Notes: generated from the sequence alone by a model not told the origin. Counted from the first letter of the stretch, positions 40,482 through 52,391 are shown. The stretch is 64,000 bases of DNA from Planctomycetota bacterium (GCA_015075375.1 JABTUM010000002.1:1785393-1849392); one strand, 5' to 3'. Program-made: numbers and translations.

Positions 40482-43145
40482 CTACGGCACGCGCCCTTCG
40501 ATGTACTTGAGCCTGCCGGACGCGGCGGGCTTGCGGCGCGTAAGGAGCGCGCCGTAGGCGATGGGTCCGGCGGAGACGCCGTCGAGCACCAGCGTGAGCG
40601 GGACGTTGACGATGCCCGCCAAGTCGCCGGGCGCGATGCCGAGCGCGGCTTCGAGGTCCACGTTCCAAAGCTTCAGGGTGAGGCGGCGCACGCGCGTGTT
40701 GACGACGATGCGGCCGGTCAGCTTCGAGCCGTCGGGCAGGAGCGCTTTGATGCGCCCGCGCGCGTCGGTGGCCACGGGATCGGGGGCCAAGGTTCCGACG
40801 ATGACGCTGAGCGGCTTTTCGGCAATGCCGCCGGCGATGAGGTCGGCGCCGAGATCGACGGTGAAGGTGATCGTGTCGCCGGGCTGGCGGCGTGCGTTGG
40901 GCGAAGCCAGCGTGCCGACGATTTTGCGCACGACGAAGCCGTCGGCGGCGACGGCTCCGGGATCGACCGTCACGTCCAGCGCTTGCGTGGCGCTGGCGTT
41001 GTTCAAGGCCTGCGTGGCGCGGATGAAACCGGTGGTGGGATGCGCTTCGTAGAGCCAGCTTAAGCCGCGGTCGGCGGCGCGGAATTCGTAGTTGAGCGCG
41101 GTCCCGGTGCTTTGCGCGATGGGGCCGGTGTACGTTTGCCACGCGCCCGTTCCGATGCGGTATTCGATCGTGCCCACTCCGCTTCCGCCGGCTTCGTCGG
41201 CGGCCTCGGCGGTGACGCTACCGGCGGTGCTGTAAGTTCCGGGCACACCCGGCACCGGCGTGCCGTCGAAGCCCACGCGCAGCGCGGGCGGCGTCTCGTC
41301 GAGTTCCCAGTCGGCGTTGAAGAATCCGGCTTCGACCCAGGTTTCGGGCAGGTAGCGGTAGGTGCTGTCCGAGTCGAAGATGCCCGTCGGCGCGCGCGCG
41401 GTGTCCCAGACGACGTAATCGGGATGGAGCCACGGCCACTGTTCGAAATCCTTGGCCAGATCGAATGGCGACCAGTTCAATTCCGGGAGGCTGCTATTGA
41501 AGCCTTTGCTGACCATGGTGAGCGTGCCGTTGGCGTCGGGGTAGCAGAAGCAGTAGCGGTGCGTGGCCGCTCCGTAGGTGCGCGTGCCGACGGTGATGCC
41601 GCCGCCTTCGAGGTCGGTGTGGAGCGTGAGGGGGCCGTACGCCGTAGCGATGAACGGATTGCTGCCGGGATCGCCGAAGAGGATCTTGTTCTTGCCCGTC
41701 AGATCGAGCAGCGCGGCATCGGTGTCGCTGATGGGCAGCACTTCGCGGCCGTTGTTGCCGGACATGTAGGCGCCGGTGGCGAACGGATACGGCGGCTCGT
41801 ACCAGTCGGCGGGCACGGCTCCCCCGCCCCAGCGCAGGACGCACATCGCATTCCACTGTCCGCAGAAGAGCTGCGCGGCTTTGAGGTTCTCCGCGACGCG
41901 GTCGGGATCGCCGCCGCCGGTGCCGTAGATGACGACGAACGGCCCGCGCGAGGTGTCGGTGATCGGTCCTTCGAGGCCTTTCACTTTCTTGAACGCACCG
42001 AGCAGCGGGGCTCCGGCTTCGGCCCAGCCGTCGGGAAAGCCGCCGCCGTCGCGCGTGGTTTCGAGCGTGAGGTTGCCGTCCCAGGTACCGGTCCAGGCCA
42101 GGTCGCCGTTGACGAAGACCTCCACTTCGCCGCCGGCCGGCAGGAGGGCCTCGGGCGGAGCCAGCGTGAAGCGCTCCACGTTTTCGGCCTCGACGTCGAT
42201 GCGGTCGTCGCTGGAGGCGACCACGGCGCGCAGGCGGGCCTGCTGTTCGCGCGCGCGGAAGTCGTTGACAGTGATCCAGTAGGCGCCGTCGTGGCGCAAG
42301 CGCCAGGTGCGGTAGACGACGTCGGCGCGGTTGGGGTCCACGCGCTTGCCGTCGAAAAACGGAAAGGTCGTGGTGAGCGCTTCGTCGTTATGCCCGCCGC
42401 CGTGCGAGACGACGGTGAGATCCGGGTGATTCAGCGCCTGCCAGGCGTCGATCATGCGTTCGGCATTGATCTTGGGATTGGTGGTGTCGGCGGTGCCGTA
42501 ATGGACGCGCCAGGCGGTGCCGAGGCCGTTCTCGACCTGGGGGAGCGCCGCGGTGTGTCCGAGGAGCGGCGCGCGCGTGGGATCGAGATAGGCGGTGAGC
42601 AGCGGCGCGGTCTCTTGCTCGTACCAGTGCGGGTAGAACTCGAAGTAGTCGGTCCACCCGGCGCTGGCGCGGCAGGCGGCGAAAAGGTGCGGGAAGCGGC
42701 AGCCCAGGCGGTACGTTCCGTGGCCGCCCATGGAGAAGCCGCAGAGGTAAATTTTCTCGGGATGCGCGCCGAAGTCGTCGATCAGGCGCTGGCGCACGGT
42801 GAGGATATCGTCTTCGCCGACGTGGTCGTAATTGATGCTGCCGCGGCCGTCGGGAAAGCAGAGTATCCAGCCTCGGGTATTGGCGGCGGCGATTTCGGTT
42901 CCGTTGGCGACCCGCAGCCGCCCGCTCCAACCGTGCAGGTAAATGACGGCCGGGAAGCGCGTCTCGCCGGTGGCTCCGGCCGACCAGCCGGTGGGGAGGT
43001 AGACGCCGTAGGGCTGCAGCGTGTTATCGACGGGCGAAGTGTAGGTGTAAACGAGGTTGTCGCCGGCGGATTGGGCGTAGGCCGGCCCGCAGACGAGGAG
43101 GCCTACTATAAGGAGGCGGCCTAGGCTGCTCAAACAGGGACGCAT
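40482..43145 (-). CDS. Secreted esterase of the PHB-depolymerase/feruloyl-esterase type with beta-domain tail
   Basis: The signal peptide MRPCLSSLGRLLIVGLLVCG ends near PAYAQS. The alpha/beta-hydrolase domain has the oxyanion-side YLHGWSG, and nucleophile Ser138 in CGFSMGGHG; a later Asp and the HGGGHND histidine complete a likely triad. A long middle region follows, then an Ig-like segment (TYSTAGSVTAEAADEAGGSGVGTIEYRI) as in secreted proteins of many phyla. The last 150 residues look like the C-terminal domain of the glycine-rich protein at 45442-48828. Expected role: hydrolysis of an ester in plant polymers or polyesters outside the cell. CAGGAG upstream fixes the ATG at 43145. Length 887 aa. 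Confidence 0.82.
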   Translation of the reverse strand: MRPCLSSLGRLLIVGLLVCGPAYAQSAGDNLVYTYTSPVDNTLQPYGVYLPTGWSAGATGETRFPAVIYLHGWSGRLRVANGTEIAAANTRGWILCFPDGRGSINYDHVGEDDILTVRQRLIDDFGAHPEKIYLCGFSMGGHGTYRLGCRFPHLFAACRASAGWTDYFEFYPHWYEQETAPLLTAYLDPTRAPLLGHTAALPQVENGLGTAWRVHYGTADTTNPKINAERMIDAWQALNHPDLTVVSHGGGHNDEALTTTFPFFDGKRVDPNRADVVYRTWRLRHDGAYWITVNDFRAREQQARLRAVVASSDDRIDVEAENVERFTLAPPEALLPAGGEVEVFVNGDLAWTGTWDGNLTLETTRDGGGFPDGWAEAGAPLLGAFKKVKGLEGPITDTSRGPFVVIYGTGGGDPDRVAENLKAAQLFCGQWNAMCVLRWGGGAVPADWYEPPYPFATGAYMSGNNGREVLPISDTDAALLDLTGKNKILFGDPGSNPFIATAYGPLTLHTDLEGGGITVGTRTYGAATHRYCFCYPDANGTLTMVSKGFNSSLPELNWSPFDLAKDFEQWPWLHPDYVVWDTARAPTGIFDSDSTYRYLPETWVEAGFFNADWELDETPPALRVGFDGTPVPGVPGTYSTAGSVTAEAADEAGGSGVGTIEYRIGTGAWQTYTGPIAQSTGTALNYEFRAADRGLSWLYEAHPTTGFIRATQALNNASATQALDVTVDPGAVAADGFVVRKIVGTLASPNARRQPGDTITFTVDLGADLIAGGIAEKPLSVIVGTLAPDPVATDARGRIKALLPDGSKLTGRIVVNTRVRRLTLKLWNVDLEAALGIAPGDLAGIVNVPLTLVLDGVSAGPIAYGALLTRRKPAASGRLKYIEGRVP

Positions 43146-43342
43146 ACCGGCTCCTGGAAAATTCGAGACACGAACCCTTAGCTTACCCGAAGATGGGGGC
43201 TCCACCAAGAGGGATCGCGGTCCGGAAACTCCCGTTCCTTGACGCTCTTTGCGGGCACGGGGATACTGTCGGCCGCTTCATTATGCGCTTTCTGGGTGAG
43301 AAACGCGCGCCACGCGACGCCGTGCGAAGGGGGATTGCATCG

Positions 43343-45349
<2,007 letters not shown>

Positions 45350-45380
45350 GAGCGGCGGCGATCCGTCGGCTCTAAAACTC

Positions 45381-45418
45381 AAAAAGCCGGGCGATCCATG
45401 CGGATCGCCCGGCTTTTT
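45381..45418. terminator. Bidirectional rho-independent terminator
   Basis: A 12-bp GC stem (GCCGGGCGATCC/GGATCGCCCGGC) with an ATGC loop is flanked by five A and five T that extend the pairing. It serves both acs on the plus strand and the glycine-rich gene on the minus strand, which converge here. Confidence 0.93.
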
Positions 45419-45441
45419 CTTTCGAGAACAACCGCGACTGC

Positions 45442-48400
45442 CTACGGAGGCGGCAGGACGCCCTTGCCTACGCCGTTGCCGGCCGACGGGCTGAAGCAGG
45501 TGTACTTCACGGGCACCAGACCCGAGCCGGCGGTGGAATCGAACTGGAACGCGACCGGTACGTTGAAGATCTGGCCCACGATACGTTGATCGGTCAAACC
45601 CTCGTCGGCGAAGTTGTCGTGGAAATCGCCCTTGCCGGTGTTGAGCCTCAATTCGATCTGATTGGTCCGCTTCAGGTACTTGGCCTTACACTGAGTTCCC
45701 GAACGGCCGCGGTCATCCAGCGTAAAGTTGAAGGTCGCTCCGCCGATATCGAACGCCACCGCCAGTCCGGCAAACGGATAAGGCGTGCGCGGGGGCGGGA
45801 CGGCTCCGGGGTTGTCGAAGCGCAGGACCAAGATGATCTGGTCCTTGTTGGGATAACGGAAGACGTTGCTGATGCGCAGGCTGCGCACGTCCAGGTTGCC
45901 TGCGGGCGTCGTGACCTGGAATTCGAAGGCGCCGATGTCCGCCTGCCCGTCGCCGACGCGCGAGAAGCCTATCCCGCGCTGGTCGGTGCCCAGTCCGCCG
46001 GTATTCGCGCCCGTGTTGTACGCCACGCTGGAGTTATCGATGGCGTGCGTTTGGGTCGGCCCGCCGTTGTCGGCCAAGCCTCCCAGAGTGGCGTCCTGGC
46101 CCACGATGTTGCCGTTGACGCCGTCGGTCACGTTGTGCCCGTAACCGTTCTCGATCAGCGAGTACCCGATGGTCGTGAAGTACGCCAAGGCGTCGTAGCC
46201 GAGCAGGCCCGCGAAGTTGTCGCCCACCAGGATACTGCTGGCGTCGAGCCCGCCGCCTTCATGGAAGATACCGCCGCCGTACGCGTTGGCGTTGTTGTTG
46301 GCGAAGGTGCTGTTCAGCAGATTCAGGGTGCCGTACCCGTACAGCCCGCCGCCTTGGCTGGTGCCGTCTGATCCGTTGACGGCGCCGCTGCCGCCGTTTC
46401 CGCCCCCGTAGGCCATATTCCCCGAGATCGTGCAATTGCGAATTACGGGTGCGCCGCCGGTCACGTAGATCCCGCCGCCGCGTACGGTGCCGCCATCCCC
46501 GGCTTGCGGCGAGGTTGGAGACCCGGAGGAGGTGAACGAATCGCCGGACCCGGCGTTGCCGCCGTTAGCGCCGGTGAGCGCCAGGTTGTTCGAGACCGTG
46601 CTCCGCTCGACCGTCACTGTGCCGCCGCCGTTGATCCAGATTCCGCCGCCTTCGTTGGCTCCGGCATTGCCTCCGAAACCACCCAAGCCGCTGTTGGTCG
46701 AACTGGTCGTAGTCCCGCCGTTGCCGCCGTTGCCGCCGTCCCCGTTCGAGCCCAACGAATTACCCGAAACGGTGGTGTCACTGATCGTCAGCGTGCCGCT
46801 GCCTCCGAAATACAGCCCTCCGCCCTGGCTGCTTCCGCCCGCGCCGCCGCTGCCGCCCCGGCCGGGGCTGCCGTTGCTCGTCCCAGTGCCGCCCGTGCCG
46901 CCATTCCCGCCGTAGCTGGCGTTAGCCGAATTGGAGCTGATCGTTGAGTTGTCCACCACCAGCGCGCCGTTGCCGACCTGGAAAATCCCGCCGCCCAGCC
47001 CGGAACCGCCGCTGCCGCCGTTGCCGCCGTTGCCACCGATACCGCTTGAAAAGGAATCGCCGGTTCCGTCGCCGCCCTGACCGCCGCCGCCGCCTCGATT
47101 GCCGCTTACCGAGTTGGATAGAATTGTGGAATTATTGATGGAGATCGTGGCGCTGGTGCTGGCCCAAAGCCCGCCCCCGCGACCGGAACCGGCTTCGCCG
47201 CCGTTACCGCCGCTGTCTGCATTGTTGGAACCGGTGCCGCCGTTCCCGCCGGTGCCCCCGCGCCCGCCGGTGGCGAAATTGCTTTCGATATCCGAATTGG
47301 AAATCGTGACCGTGCCCGATCCGGCCCAAATTCCGCCGCCGTCCGCGTTGTTACCTTCGCCGCCCTGCCCTCCGGCCCCGCCGTCGGCGCTGGAACCGTT
47401 GGTCGCATCGCCGCCGATACCGCCCGCGCCGCCCCCGCCGGCGGTCAGCGAATTTCCGTACACGTAAAGATCGTCCAGCGTGACGACCCGGTTGCCCAAG
47501 CCTTCACCCAGGTACAGGCCCGCGGCCTTGGCTTCGCCGCCCCTGCCGCCAAAGCCGCCATTTCCGCCGTCAAAGAAAAAGTTATTCGACGAGTTTCCCC
47601 CGTACGCGCCTTGGCCGCCAAAGCCTCCCACGCCTTGACTGAACTGAATATCGGTATCGGTGATCGTCACCGTGCCGGCGCCGTTGTTGATCCAGAGTCC
47701 GCCGCCCTGCACGTCGCCGCCGCCTCCGCCTCCGCCGCCCGGCCCGGCGCTGCCATAGGAAGACGATGAGTTGCTACCCGCTCCGGTGAAGTCACCGCCT
47801 CTCCCGCCGGCTCCGCCCGCGCCTCCGTACACGCGGTTGGAGGTGAAATCGCTGCCGTCAATGAGCACCGTGCCCGCGCCGTTGTCCACGAACAGGCCGC
47901 CGCCCAAGGCCGCTCCGCCGTTGCCGCCCGTGCCGCCCGGCTGGCCGTCTGTGAAATTCTCGTCGCCGCCCGTGCGCCCGTCCCCGCCGTCACCGCCGAA
48001 GGCGAAGTTTCCGCCCACGGCGGATTCGGTGATCGTCACCGTCCCGCTCAATGCGAAAATCCCGCCGCCGGCCGCGAGGCCGCCCTCACCGCCGAAGCCG
48101 CCCACTGAGGAGGGCGCCGCGCTCCCGTCCCCGCCGTCTCCGGCTAACGCGTTACAGTACGAGAGCACGCTACCGTTGATCACCTGCAGGCTCGATCCGG
48201 CCGTATACAACCCGCCGCCCATCGCGCCGGCGCCGTTCTCCCCGCCTTGCCCCGGCGACGTGGCATCCGCACCGCTCGCGCCGAACGCCTGGCACTGGGT
48301 AATCTGTACGTTGTCCAGAATGACGCTGCCGCCTTCGGCCAGCAGTCCGCCGCCCAGCGCCGAGGTGGCGTCGGCGCCGTTGTCCCGCGCGATGCCCCCG

Positions 48401-48828
48401 TAGAGCGTCAGGTTGCGCAGGATCAGCGTCCCGTTCCCGATCTTGTGCATGACGCGGTCGTTGTAGCCAAACGCGCTGATCACCGTCACGCCCTGGCCGG
48501 CGCCCTCGATCGTCAGCGTTCCGCTCGTATGCGTGATGTCCAGGTCGCCGCCGAAGCCGAGGTTCTCCAGCGCTCCGCCGTAGCTGAGCACGTACGTCCC
48601 CGCCGGCACGTTGATGATGTCGGTCGCCCCGCCCCCGTTCGCCGCGATGATCGCTTCGCGCAACGACACGTTCGCCGGCGGCAGGCCGTCCGTGGTCGTA
48701 TCCACGTTGTACGTGGCGGCCTGCGCCTGCCCGAAAGCGCCGAGCCCGAAGAACGCCACCACCAGCGGGGCTTTCTCCATTAGGCGTTGCAAGCGGGAAG
48801 AAGGGGTGCGGCGCGTGAACAGCGGCAT
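45442..48828 (-). CDS. Glycine-rich secreted parallel beta-helix protein (PGRS-like)
   Basis: The signal peptide ends near GAFGQAQA-ATYNV. NVSLREAIIAANGGG is the start typical of bacterial pectate-lyase-like right-handed beta-helix (POMP/choice-of-anchor) proteins. The central 800 residues contain dozens of GGxGGxGG stretches alternating with TITDSTI-type beta-helix rungs (VTISNSDIESN, LTISDTTVSGNS). After a non-repetitive helix end (GIGFSRVGDGQADIGAFEFQ) comes a C-terminal domain of about 130 residues that resembles the tail of the esterase at 40482-43145. Probable role: surface or extracellular structural protein. The ATG at 48828 has GGAG upstream. Length 1128 aa. Antisense Pro-rich frames here are shadows. 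Confidence 0.85.
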   Translation of the reverse strand: MPLFTRRTPSSRLQRLMEKAPLVVAFFGLGAFGQAQAATYNVDTTTDGLPPANVSLREAIIAANGGGATDIINVPAGTYVLSYGGALENLGFGGDLDITHTSGTLTIEGAGQGVTVISAFGYNDRVMHKIGNGTLILRNLTLYGGIARDNGADATSALGGGLLAEGGSVILDNVQITQCQAFGASGADATSPGQGGENGAGAMGGGLYTAGSSLQVINGSVLSYCNALAGDGGDGSAAPSSVGGFGGEGGLAAGGGIFALSGTVTITESAVGGNFAFGGDGGDGRTGGDENFTDGQPGGTGGNGGAALGGGLFVDNGAGTVLIDGSDFTSNRVYGGAGGAGGRGGDFTGAGSNSSSSYGSAGPGGGGGGGGDVQGGGLWINNGAGTVTITDTDIQFSQGVGGFGGQGAYGGNSSNNFFFDGGNGGFGGRGGEAKAAGLYLGEGLGNRVVTLDDLYVYGNSLTAGGGGAGGIGGDATNGSSADGGAGGQGGEGNNADGGGIWAGSGTVTISNSDIESNFATGGRGGTGGNGGTGSNNADSGGNGGEAGSGRGGGLWASTSATISINNSTILSNSVSGNRGGGGGQGGDGTGDSFSSGIGGNGGNGGSGGSGLGGGIFQVGNGALVVDNSTISSNSANASYGGNGGTGGTGTSNGSPGRGGSGGAGGSSQGGGLYFGGSGTLTISDTTVSGNSLGSNGDGGNGGNGGTTTSSTNSGLGGFGGNAGANEGGGIWINGGGTVTVERSTVSNNLALTGANGGNAGSGDSFTSSGSPTSPQAGDGGTVRGGGIYVTGGAPVIRNCTISGNMAYGGGNGGSGAVNGSDGTSQGGGLYGYGTLNLLNSTFANNNANAYGGGIFHEGGGLDASSILVGDNFAGLLGYDALAYFTTIGYSLIENGYGHNVTDGVNGNIVGQDATLGGLADNGGPTQTHAIDNSSVAYNTGANTGGLGTDQRGIGFSRVGDGQADIGAFEFQVTTPAGNLDVRSLRISNVFRYPNKDQIILVLRFDNPGAVPPPRTPYPFAGLAVAFDIGGATFNFTLDDRGRSGTQCKAKYLKRTNQIELRLNTGKGDFHDNFADEGLTDQRIVGQIFNVPVAFQFDSTAGSGLVPVKYTCFSPSAGNGVGKGVLPPP

Positions 48829-49153
48829 GCGGAAATCTCCAAGAGCCCCGGGAAGGGGGCGTGGTCCCATGAGAAAATGAGCGCATGATCCTAATGGGGA
48901 AGCGCATTTGCGCTAGCTGGAAGATGCTGAAAAACAGGTGGGTGTTTTAGACCTAACGCATCCGAATTCATGCAAAAGCTTGAGCCGCTTGACCTGCCCC
49001 GGTGCAATCCACATTACGAATTTCTTAAGGATGAAGCGCCGAAACGGTCCGGAGAATAGGCGCCTGGAGCACGCCGTAAAGGAAGTGCGCCCTTCAGGTT
49101 CTGGACGTCGGCCTGCCTGGAGCATGGAACGCATTCGCGCCATGCCGGGAGAC

Positions 49154-49273
49154 GGACTTCGAGCCCGTAAAGGCGCTGGGGTGTTGCGTTGGACTTCGGA
49201 GATGCGGCTGAAGTGCGAAGACCGGAGCGGTCCTCAGACTGCGGCGACGGCATGGATCGGAGGTCGAATACGC
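49154..49273 (+). repeat. 120-base direct repeat, copy 1
   Basis: Begins GACTTCGAGCCCGTAA-like and ends GATCGGAGGTCGAATACGC. It matches 49358-49478 with scattered substitutions and small gaps. It contains GTGTTGC, TGGACTTCGGA and GTGAAGACCGG blocks shared with copy 2. Confidence 0.75.
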
Positions 49274-49357
49274 ACGCTTGAATGTAAGTGCGCCCCGCTA
49301 CGGCCGGACGTCGGTTTCCGTTCAAGCCTTGCGCGCGAACGCGCCGGCCTGGAAACA

Positions 49358-49478
49358 GACTTCGAGCCCGTAAGGGCGCTGAGGTGTTGCACTGGACTTC
49401 GGATTATGCGGCGGAAGTGTGAAGACCGGTGAGGTAATCAGACTGCTGCGACTGCATAGATCGGATGTCGAATACGCC
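49358..49478 (+). repeat. 120-base direct repeat, copy 2
   Basis: Diverged copy of 49154-49273 in the same orientation, offset by about 204 bases. Conserved blocks are ACTTCGAGCCCGTAA, GGCGCTG, TGTTGC, TGGACTTCGGA, GAAGACCGG, TCAGACTGC and TCGAATACGC. Confidence 0.75.
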
Positions 49479-49594
49479 AACCACGAGGGCAATGTACGCC
49501 ACGGGGCGCTTTATTGCAACTGCGGATTGAGTTTATTTCCCATTCGAATGCCAGGGCAATTGATCCTTTACTTCCGCTCCGGTCCTCGCGCCGT

Positions 49595-50644
49595 CTACCT
49601 TGCAATGCGGACTTCGCGGCCGGTCGCGGCGGATTTGTAAATCGCATCGAGGATGTATTGCATGCGCAGACCGTCCTCGGCGTCGGCCAGCGGGCGCTTG
49701 CCGTGCAAAATCGCCTGGACGAGATCGGCCTGGGAGCTCTGCCCTTCGAAGCCTTTTTGGACGGGAATCTGGCCGCTGAGTTTCTGGCCGGCGCGGGTGG
49801 TGTGGAACTCGGCGACGAACTGGTAGCCCCCGCCTTCGTTGCGGTGCACGAGCGAGCCGTCGGTGCCCAGCACGGTGGTGTTCATGCTTTCGGGGTCGTT
49901 CTGGTGGGCGCCCCAACTGATTTCGAAGAGCAGCGAGGCTCCGTTTTTGAACCGGATGAAGCCGCCGGCGAGGTCCTCGCAATCGTACTGGGCTTTGAGG
50001 CGCTTGGCTTTTTCGCGCGCGAGGAGGTCGTGCGCCGCGGCGCTGACCGAGACCGGTTCGGGGTTGCCCATCAGCCAGAGCGCCAGGTCGATGCGGTGCA
50101 CGCCGAGGTCGATGAGCGGTCCGCCGCCGCTGAGCTTTTTCTGTCCGAACCAGCTTCCGAACTTGGGGAACCCGTCGCGGCGCGTCCACCTCGTGACGCC
50201 GTGGTAGGGCGTGCCGAGAAAGCCGTCGTCGGCGAGCGCCTTGAGGCTCTGCGCGGCGGCGGTGAAGCGGTACGAAAGGTTGATGCCGAGGACGCGTTTG
50301 CGCTTGCGGGCTTCGTCGCGCATTTTGCGCGCCTGGGCGACGTTGAGCGCCATGGGCTTTTCGCTCTGAACGTGCGCGCCGGCCTTGAGGCAATCGATCG
50401 TCACCGGCGCGTGGAGGAAGTTGGGCAGCGCGACGCTGACCAGATCGGGCCGGGCATCTTTCAGCATGCGCTTGTAGTCGGTGTAGCACTTGGAGGCTCC
50501 GATGGTCGGCGCCCATTCTTCGAGCCGCTTGGGGTCGAGGTCGGCGACGGCGACGAGTTCGGAATCGGGGAGCGCGGCGTAGGTCTTGGCGTGATTTCGG
50601 CCCATGCCCAATCCCACGACGGCGCAACGCAACTTGGAACTCAT
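49595..50644 (-). CDS. Gfo/Idh/MocA-family oxidoreductase
   Basis: NAD(P)-dependent sugar dehydrogenase family. The fingerprint is CAVVGLGMGRNHAKTY, and the EKP motif appears as QSEKPMALNVAQA. The C-terminal domain has the HRIDLALWLMGNP helix, matching the catalytic H-x2-D pair, and GGFIRFKNGASLLFEISWGAH as in myo-inositol dehydrogenase-like proteins. Length 349 aa is typical. The ATG at 50644 (MSSKLRC) has GGGAG upstream; the longer frame adds a Trp/Arg-rich stretch with no support. The substrate is unknown. It is divergent from the exported protein at 50949, with no operon partner. Confidence 0.9.
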   Translation of the reverse strand: MSSKLRCAVVGLGMGRNHAKTYAALPDSELVAVADLDPKRLEEWAPTIGASKCYTDYKRMLKDARPDLVSVALPNFLHAPVTIDCLKAGAHVQSEKPMALNVAQARKMRDEARKRKRVLGINLSYRFTAAAQSLKALADDGFLGTPYHGVTRWTRRDGFPKFGSWFGQKKLSGGGPLIDLGVHRIDLALWLMGNPEPVSVSAAAHDLLAREKAKRLKAQYDCEDLAGGFIRFKNGASLLFEISWGAHQNDPESMNTTVLGTDGSLVHRNEGGGYQFVAEFHTTRAGQKLSGQIPVQKGFEGQSSQADLVQAILHGKRPLADAEDGLRMQYILDAIYKSAATGREVRIAR

Positions 50645-50821
50645 AGATAGGCTCCCGGTGAAAGGCCTGAGTTGAGGGTACGCCTTCCAGATATAGCGAA
50701 GCGCGCGGAATTGAGAACCGCAGAATGAACGCCAAACCCGACAGGCAGCTAAACGAACCCGTATAAGTTGCATCCGTTTATTGGATCGCGCTGCGCGCGA
50801 CTCTTAAGTCCACCTCCCCTA

Positions 50822-50842
50822 CCCCTCCTTGGCAAGGAGGGG
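50822..50842 (+). repeat. Dispersed CTCCTTGGCAAGGAG stem-loop, copy 4
   Basis: Same CCCCTCCTT/AAGGAGGGG arms, 12 kb from the others, between divergent genes. It is preceded by ATCGCGCTGCGCGCGA and CCACCTCCCCTA, showing that the upstream GCGC hairpin belongs to the repeat. The 304-base gap holds nothing else I can identify. Confidence 0.85.
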
Positions 50843-50948
50843 AAACGGTCCCCGTCAAAGTCAAGAGCCGCAGGTTAGACCGTGCGTTGTTTTGCCGTCC
50901 GTCCGGGCGGCGCTCGCGCTACCATACGCCGGGCTGGGAACACACGTC

Positions 50949-52391
50949 ATGCGTGGTCGATGGGCTTCCTTTATAGGCGCAACGCTGCTGTGGGCGGCGG
51001 GCGCGGCTTGGGCGGCGGGCGACGGCCCGACGACGGCTCAGCAGGCGGAAGCCTGGGGCGAACAGCTCGGCGGGCTGGTGGCTCAAGCGGCCGGTGTATC
51101 CTTTAAGGAGGGAAGAGTTCCGACGGTGCGGTTAGCGACGGTGAAGGAGGCCGGGGCTCGGCTGGAGGCGGAGTTCGCGGCGTACCTGCCCGCCGCGTTG
51201 CAGGAAGAACTGCCGGAACCGGAGGCGCTGGGCGGGCAGTTCCTGGCACGCTATCTGTTTTCGCATCGCGGGATCGTGCTGGTTCCGGAGAACCTCGCGG
51301 CACTGCCCGGCGCGAGCGACCTGGATCCGCTGCAGCGCGCGGGCATCTTGAAGCTGGTGCTGACGCAGGCGCTGACGCTGGCGCTCTTGGATCAGCAGGC
51401 GCCGCTGGCGGCGGCGTATTACGCGCCCGGCGGCAGCGATGCGGCGCTGGCGCACCGGGCGATCTGGGAAGGCATGCAGCGCTTGGTTCAGGACGCGGTG
51501 GCCAAGGAGTTGGGGCTCGACGAGCGCGTCCGGGCGCTGGCGCGCTGGAACGGTTTCGCGATTCAGACTCCGGTGGCCGGCATGGGCGAGGACTTCTGGC
51601 GCGCGCAGCGGATCCGCATGGCGAGCGCCGACCGCTTGGGCGAAGCGGGCGCGCGCTTCGTGGAGGCGGTGCGCGAAGCGAAGGGCGCCGAGGGCTTGCT
51701 CGAGGCGCTGCGCAAGCCGCCGCGCTACACCAGCCAGATCCTGGTGCCGCGCGATTACCTGTCCGGTTCGGCGGCGCTCCCGAAAGACGAACTGCTCCAG
51801 GCGACGCTGGCGGATGCGGTCGCCGATTACTTCCAGCCGCCGGAGTGGGTCAACGAAAGCCACTCGGTGGGCGCGTTGTCGCTCGAACGCGCCGACGCGT
51901 GGGCGCGCTGGCAGGACGGCGGCGGGCCGCGGGCGGAGCTGACGCGCAGCTTCGATTACGATTACCTCTGCGGGCAGAGCCTGATCGGCAACAGGAATAC
52001 GAAGGATGCGCCGGCTCAACGCGTGGCTTCGCTGCATGTCTTCCGATCGCCCGAAGCGGCGGCGCGGTTTCTGCGCTTCCGGCAGACGGCGGTACGGGAG
52101 GACTGGACCCGCCTGGCCGAGCAGCGGTTCACAGTCGAGCGCCAAAGCGTAGTAGGTGGAAAGGACCTTATTTTCCCGAAGCCGCAGGCCGGCTGGCCGG
52201 ATCAAGGCCTGGCGATGCTGCTCTCGTTTAATTCCGGTCCGCGCAGCAAGACGGCGCAGAGCAATCAGTACTTCTTCCTTAAGGGTACGTGGGTGCTGGA
52301 CCTGGACCTCGACCTCGAACCGGACGCGGAGGCGCTGGGCCGCGTGGTTCAAGCCTTCGTGAACGGGTATGTGAAGCACGCCGGCGAGTAG
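50949..52391 (+). CDS. Exported protein of unknown function (480 aa)
   Basis: A signal peptide is clear (FIGATLLWAAGAAWAAG). The mature protein is soluble, Ala/Arg-rich and mostly helical, with a C-terminal part of mixed strands (FPKPQAGWPDQGLAMLLSFNSGPRSKTAQSNQYFFLKGTWVLDLDLDLEP). I recognise no catalytic motif or family. The ATG at 50949 directly precedes the signal peptide; the frame upstream to 50829 begins inside the dispersed stem-loop repeat and is discarded. It stands alone between a divergent Gfo/Idh/MocA gene and the MoxR operon. Confidence 0.75.
   Translation: MRGRWASFIGATLLWAAGAAWAAGDGPTTAQQAEAWGEQLGGLVAQAAGVSFKEGRVPTVRLATVKEAGARLEAEFAAYLPAALQEELPEPEALGGQFLARYLFSHRGIVLVPENLAALPGASDLDPLQRAGILKLVLTQALTLALLDQQAPLAAAYYAPGGSDAALAHRAIWEGMQRLVQDAVAKELGLDERVRALARWNGFAIQTPVAGMGEDFWRAQRIRMASADRLGEAGARFVEAVREAKGAEGLLEALRKPPRYTSQILVPRDYLSGSAALPKDELLQATLADAVADYFQPPEWVNESHSVGALSLERADAWARWQDGGGPRAELTRSFDYDYLCGQSLIGNRNTKDAPAQRVASLHVFRSPEAAARFLRFRQTAVREDWTRLAEQRFTVERQSVVGGKDLIFPKPQAGWPDQGLAMLLSFNSGPRSKTAQSNQYFFLKGTWVLDLDLDLEPDAEALGRVVQAFVNGYVKHAGE

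Larger units (their letters stand above)
48829..49594. other. 766-base gap with a 120-base internal duplication
   Basis: No convincing gene. It contains two diverged copies of a 120-base sequence, listed separately. Short frames on either strand across the duplication are not conserved between the copies, which argues against coding. Confidence 0.55.

Noticed and set aside
46487..48403. Proline-rich plus-strand frames
   Set aside because: They are the antisense of the GGxGG repeats of the glycine-rich protein.
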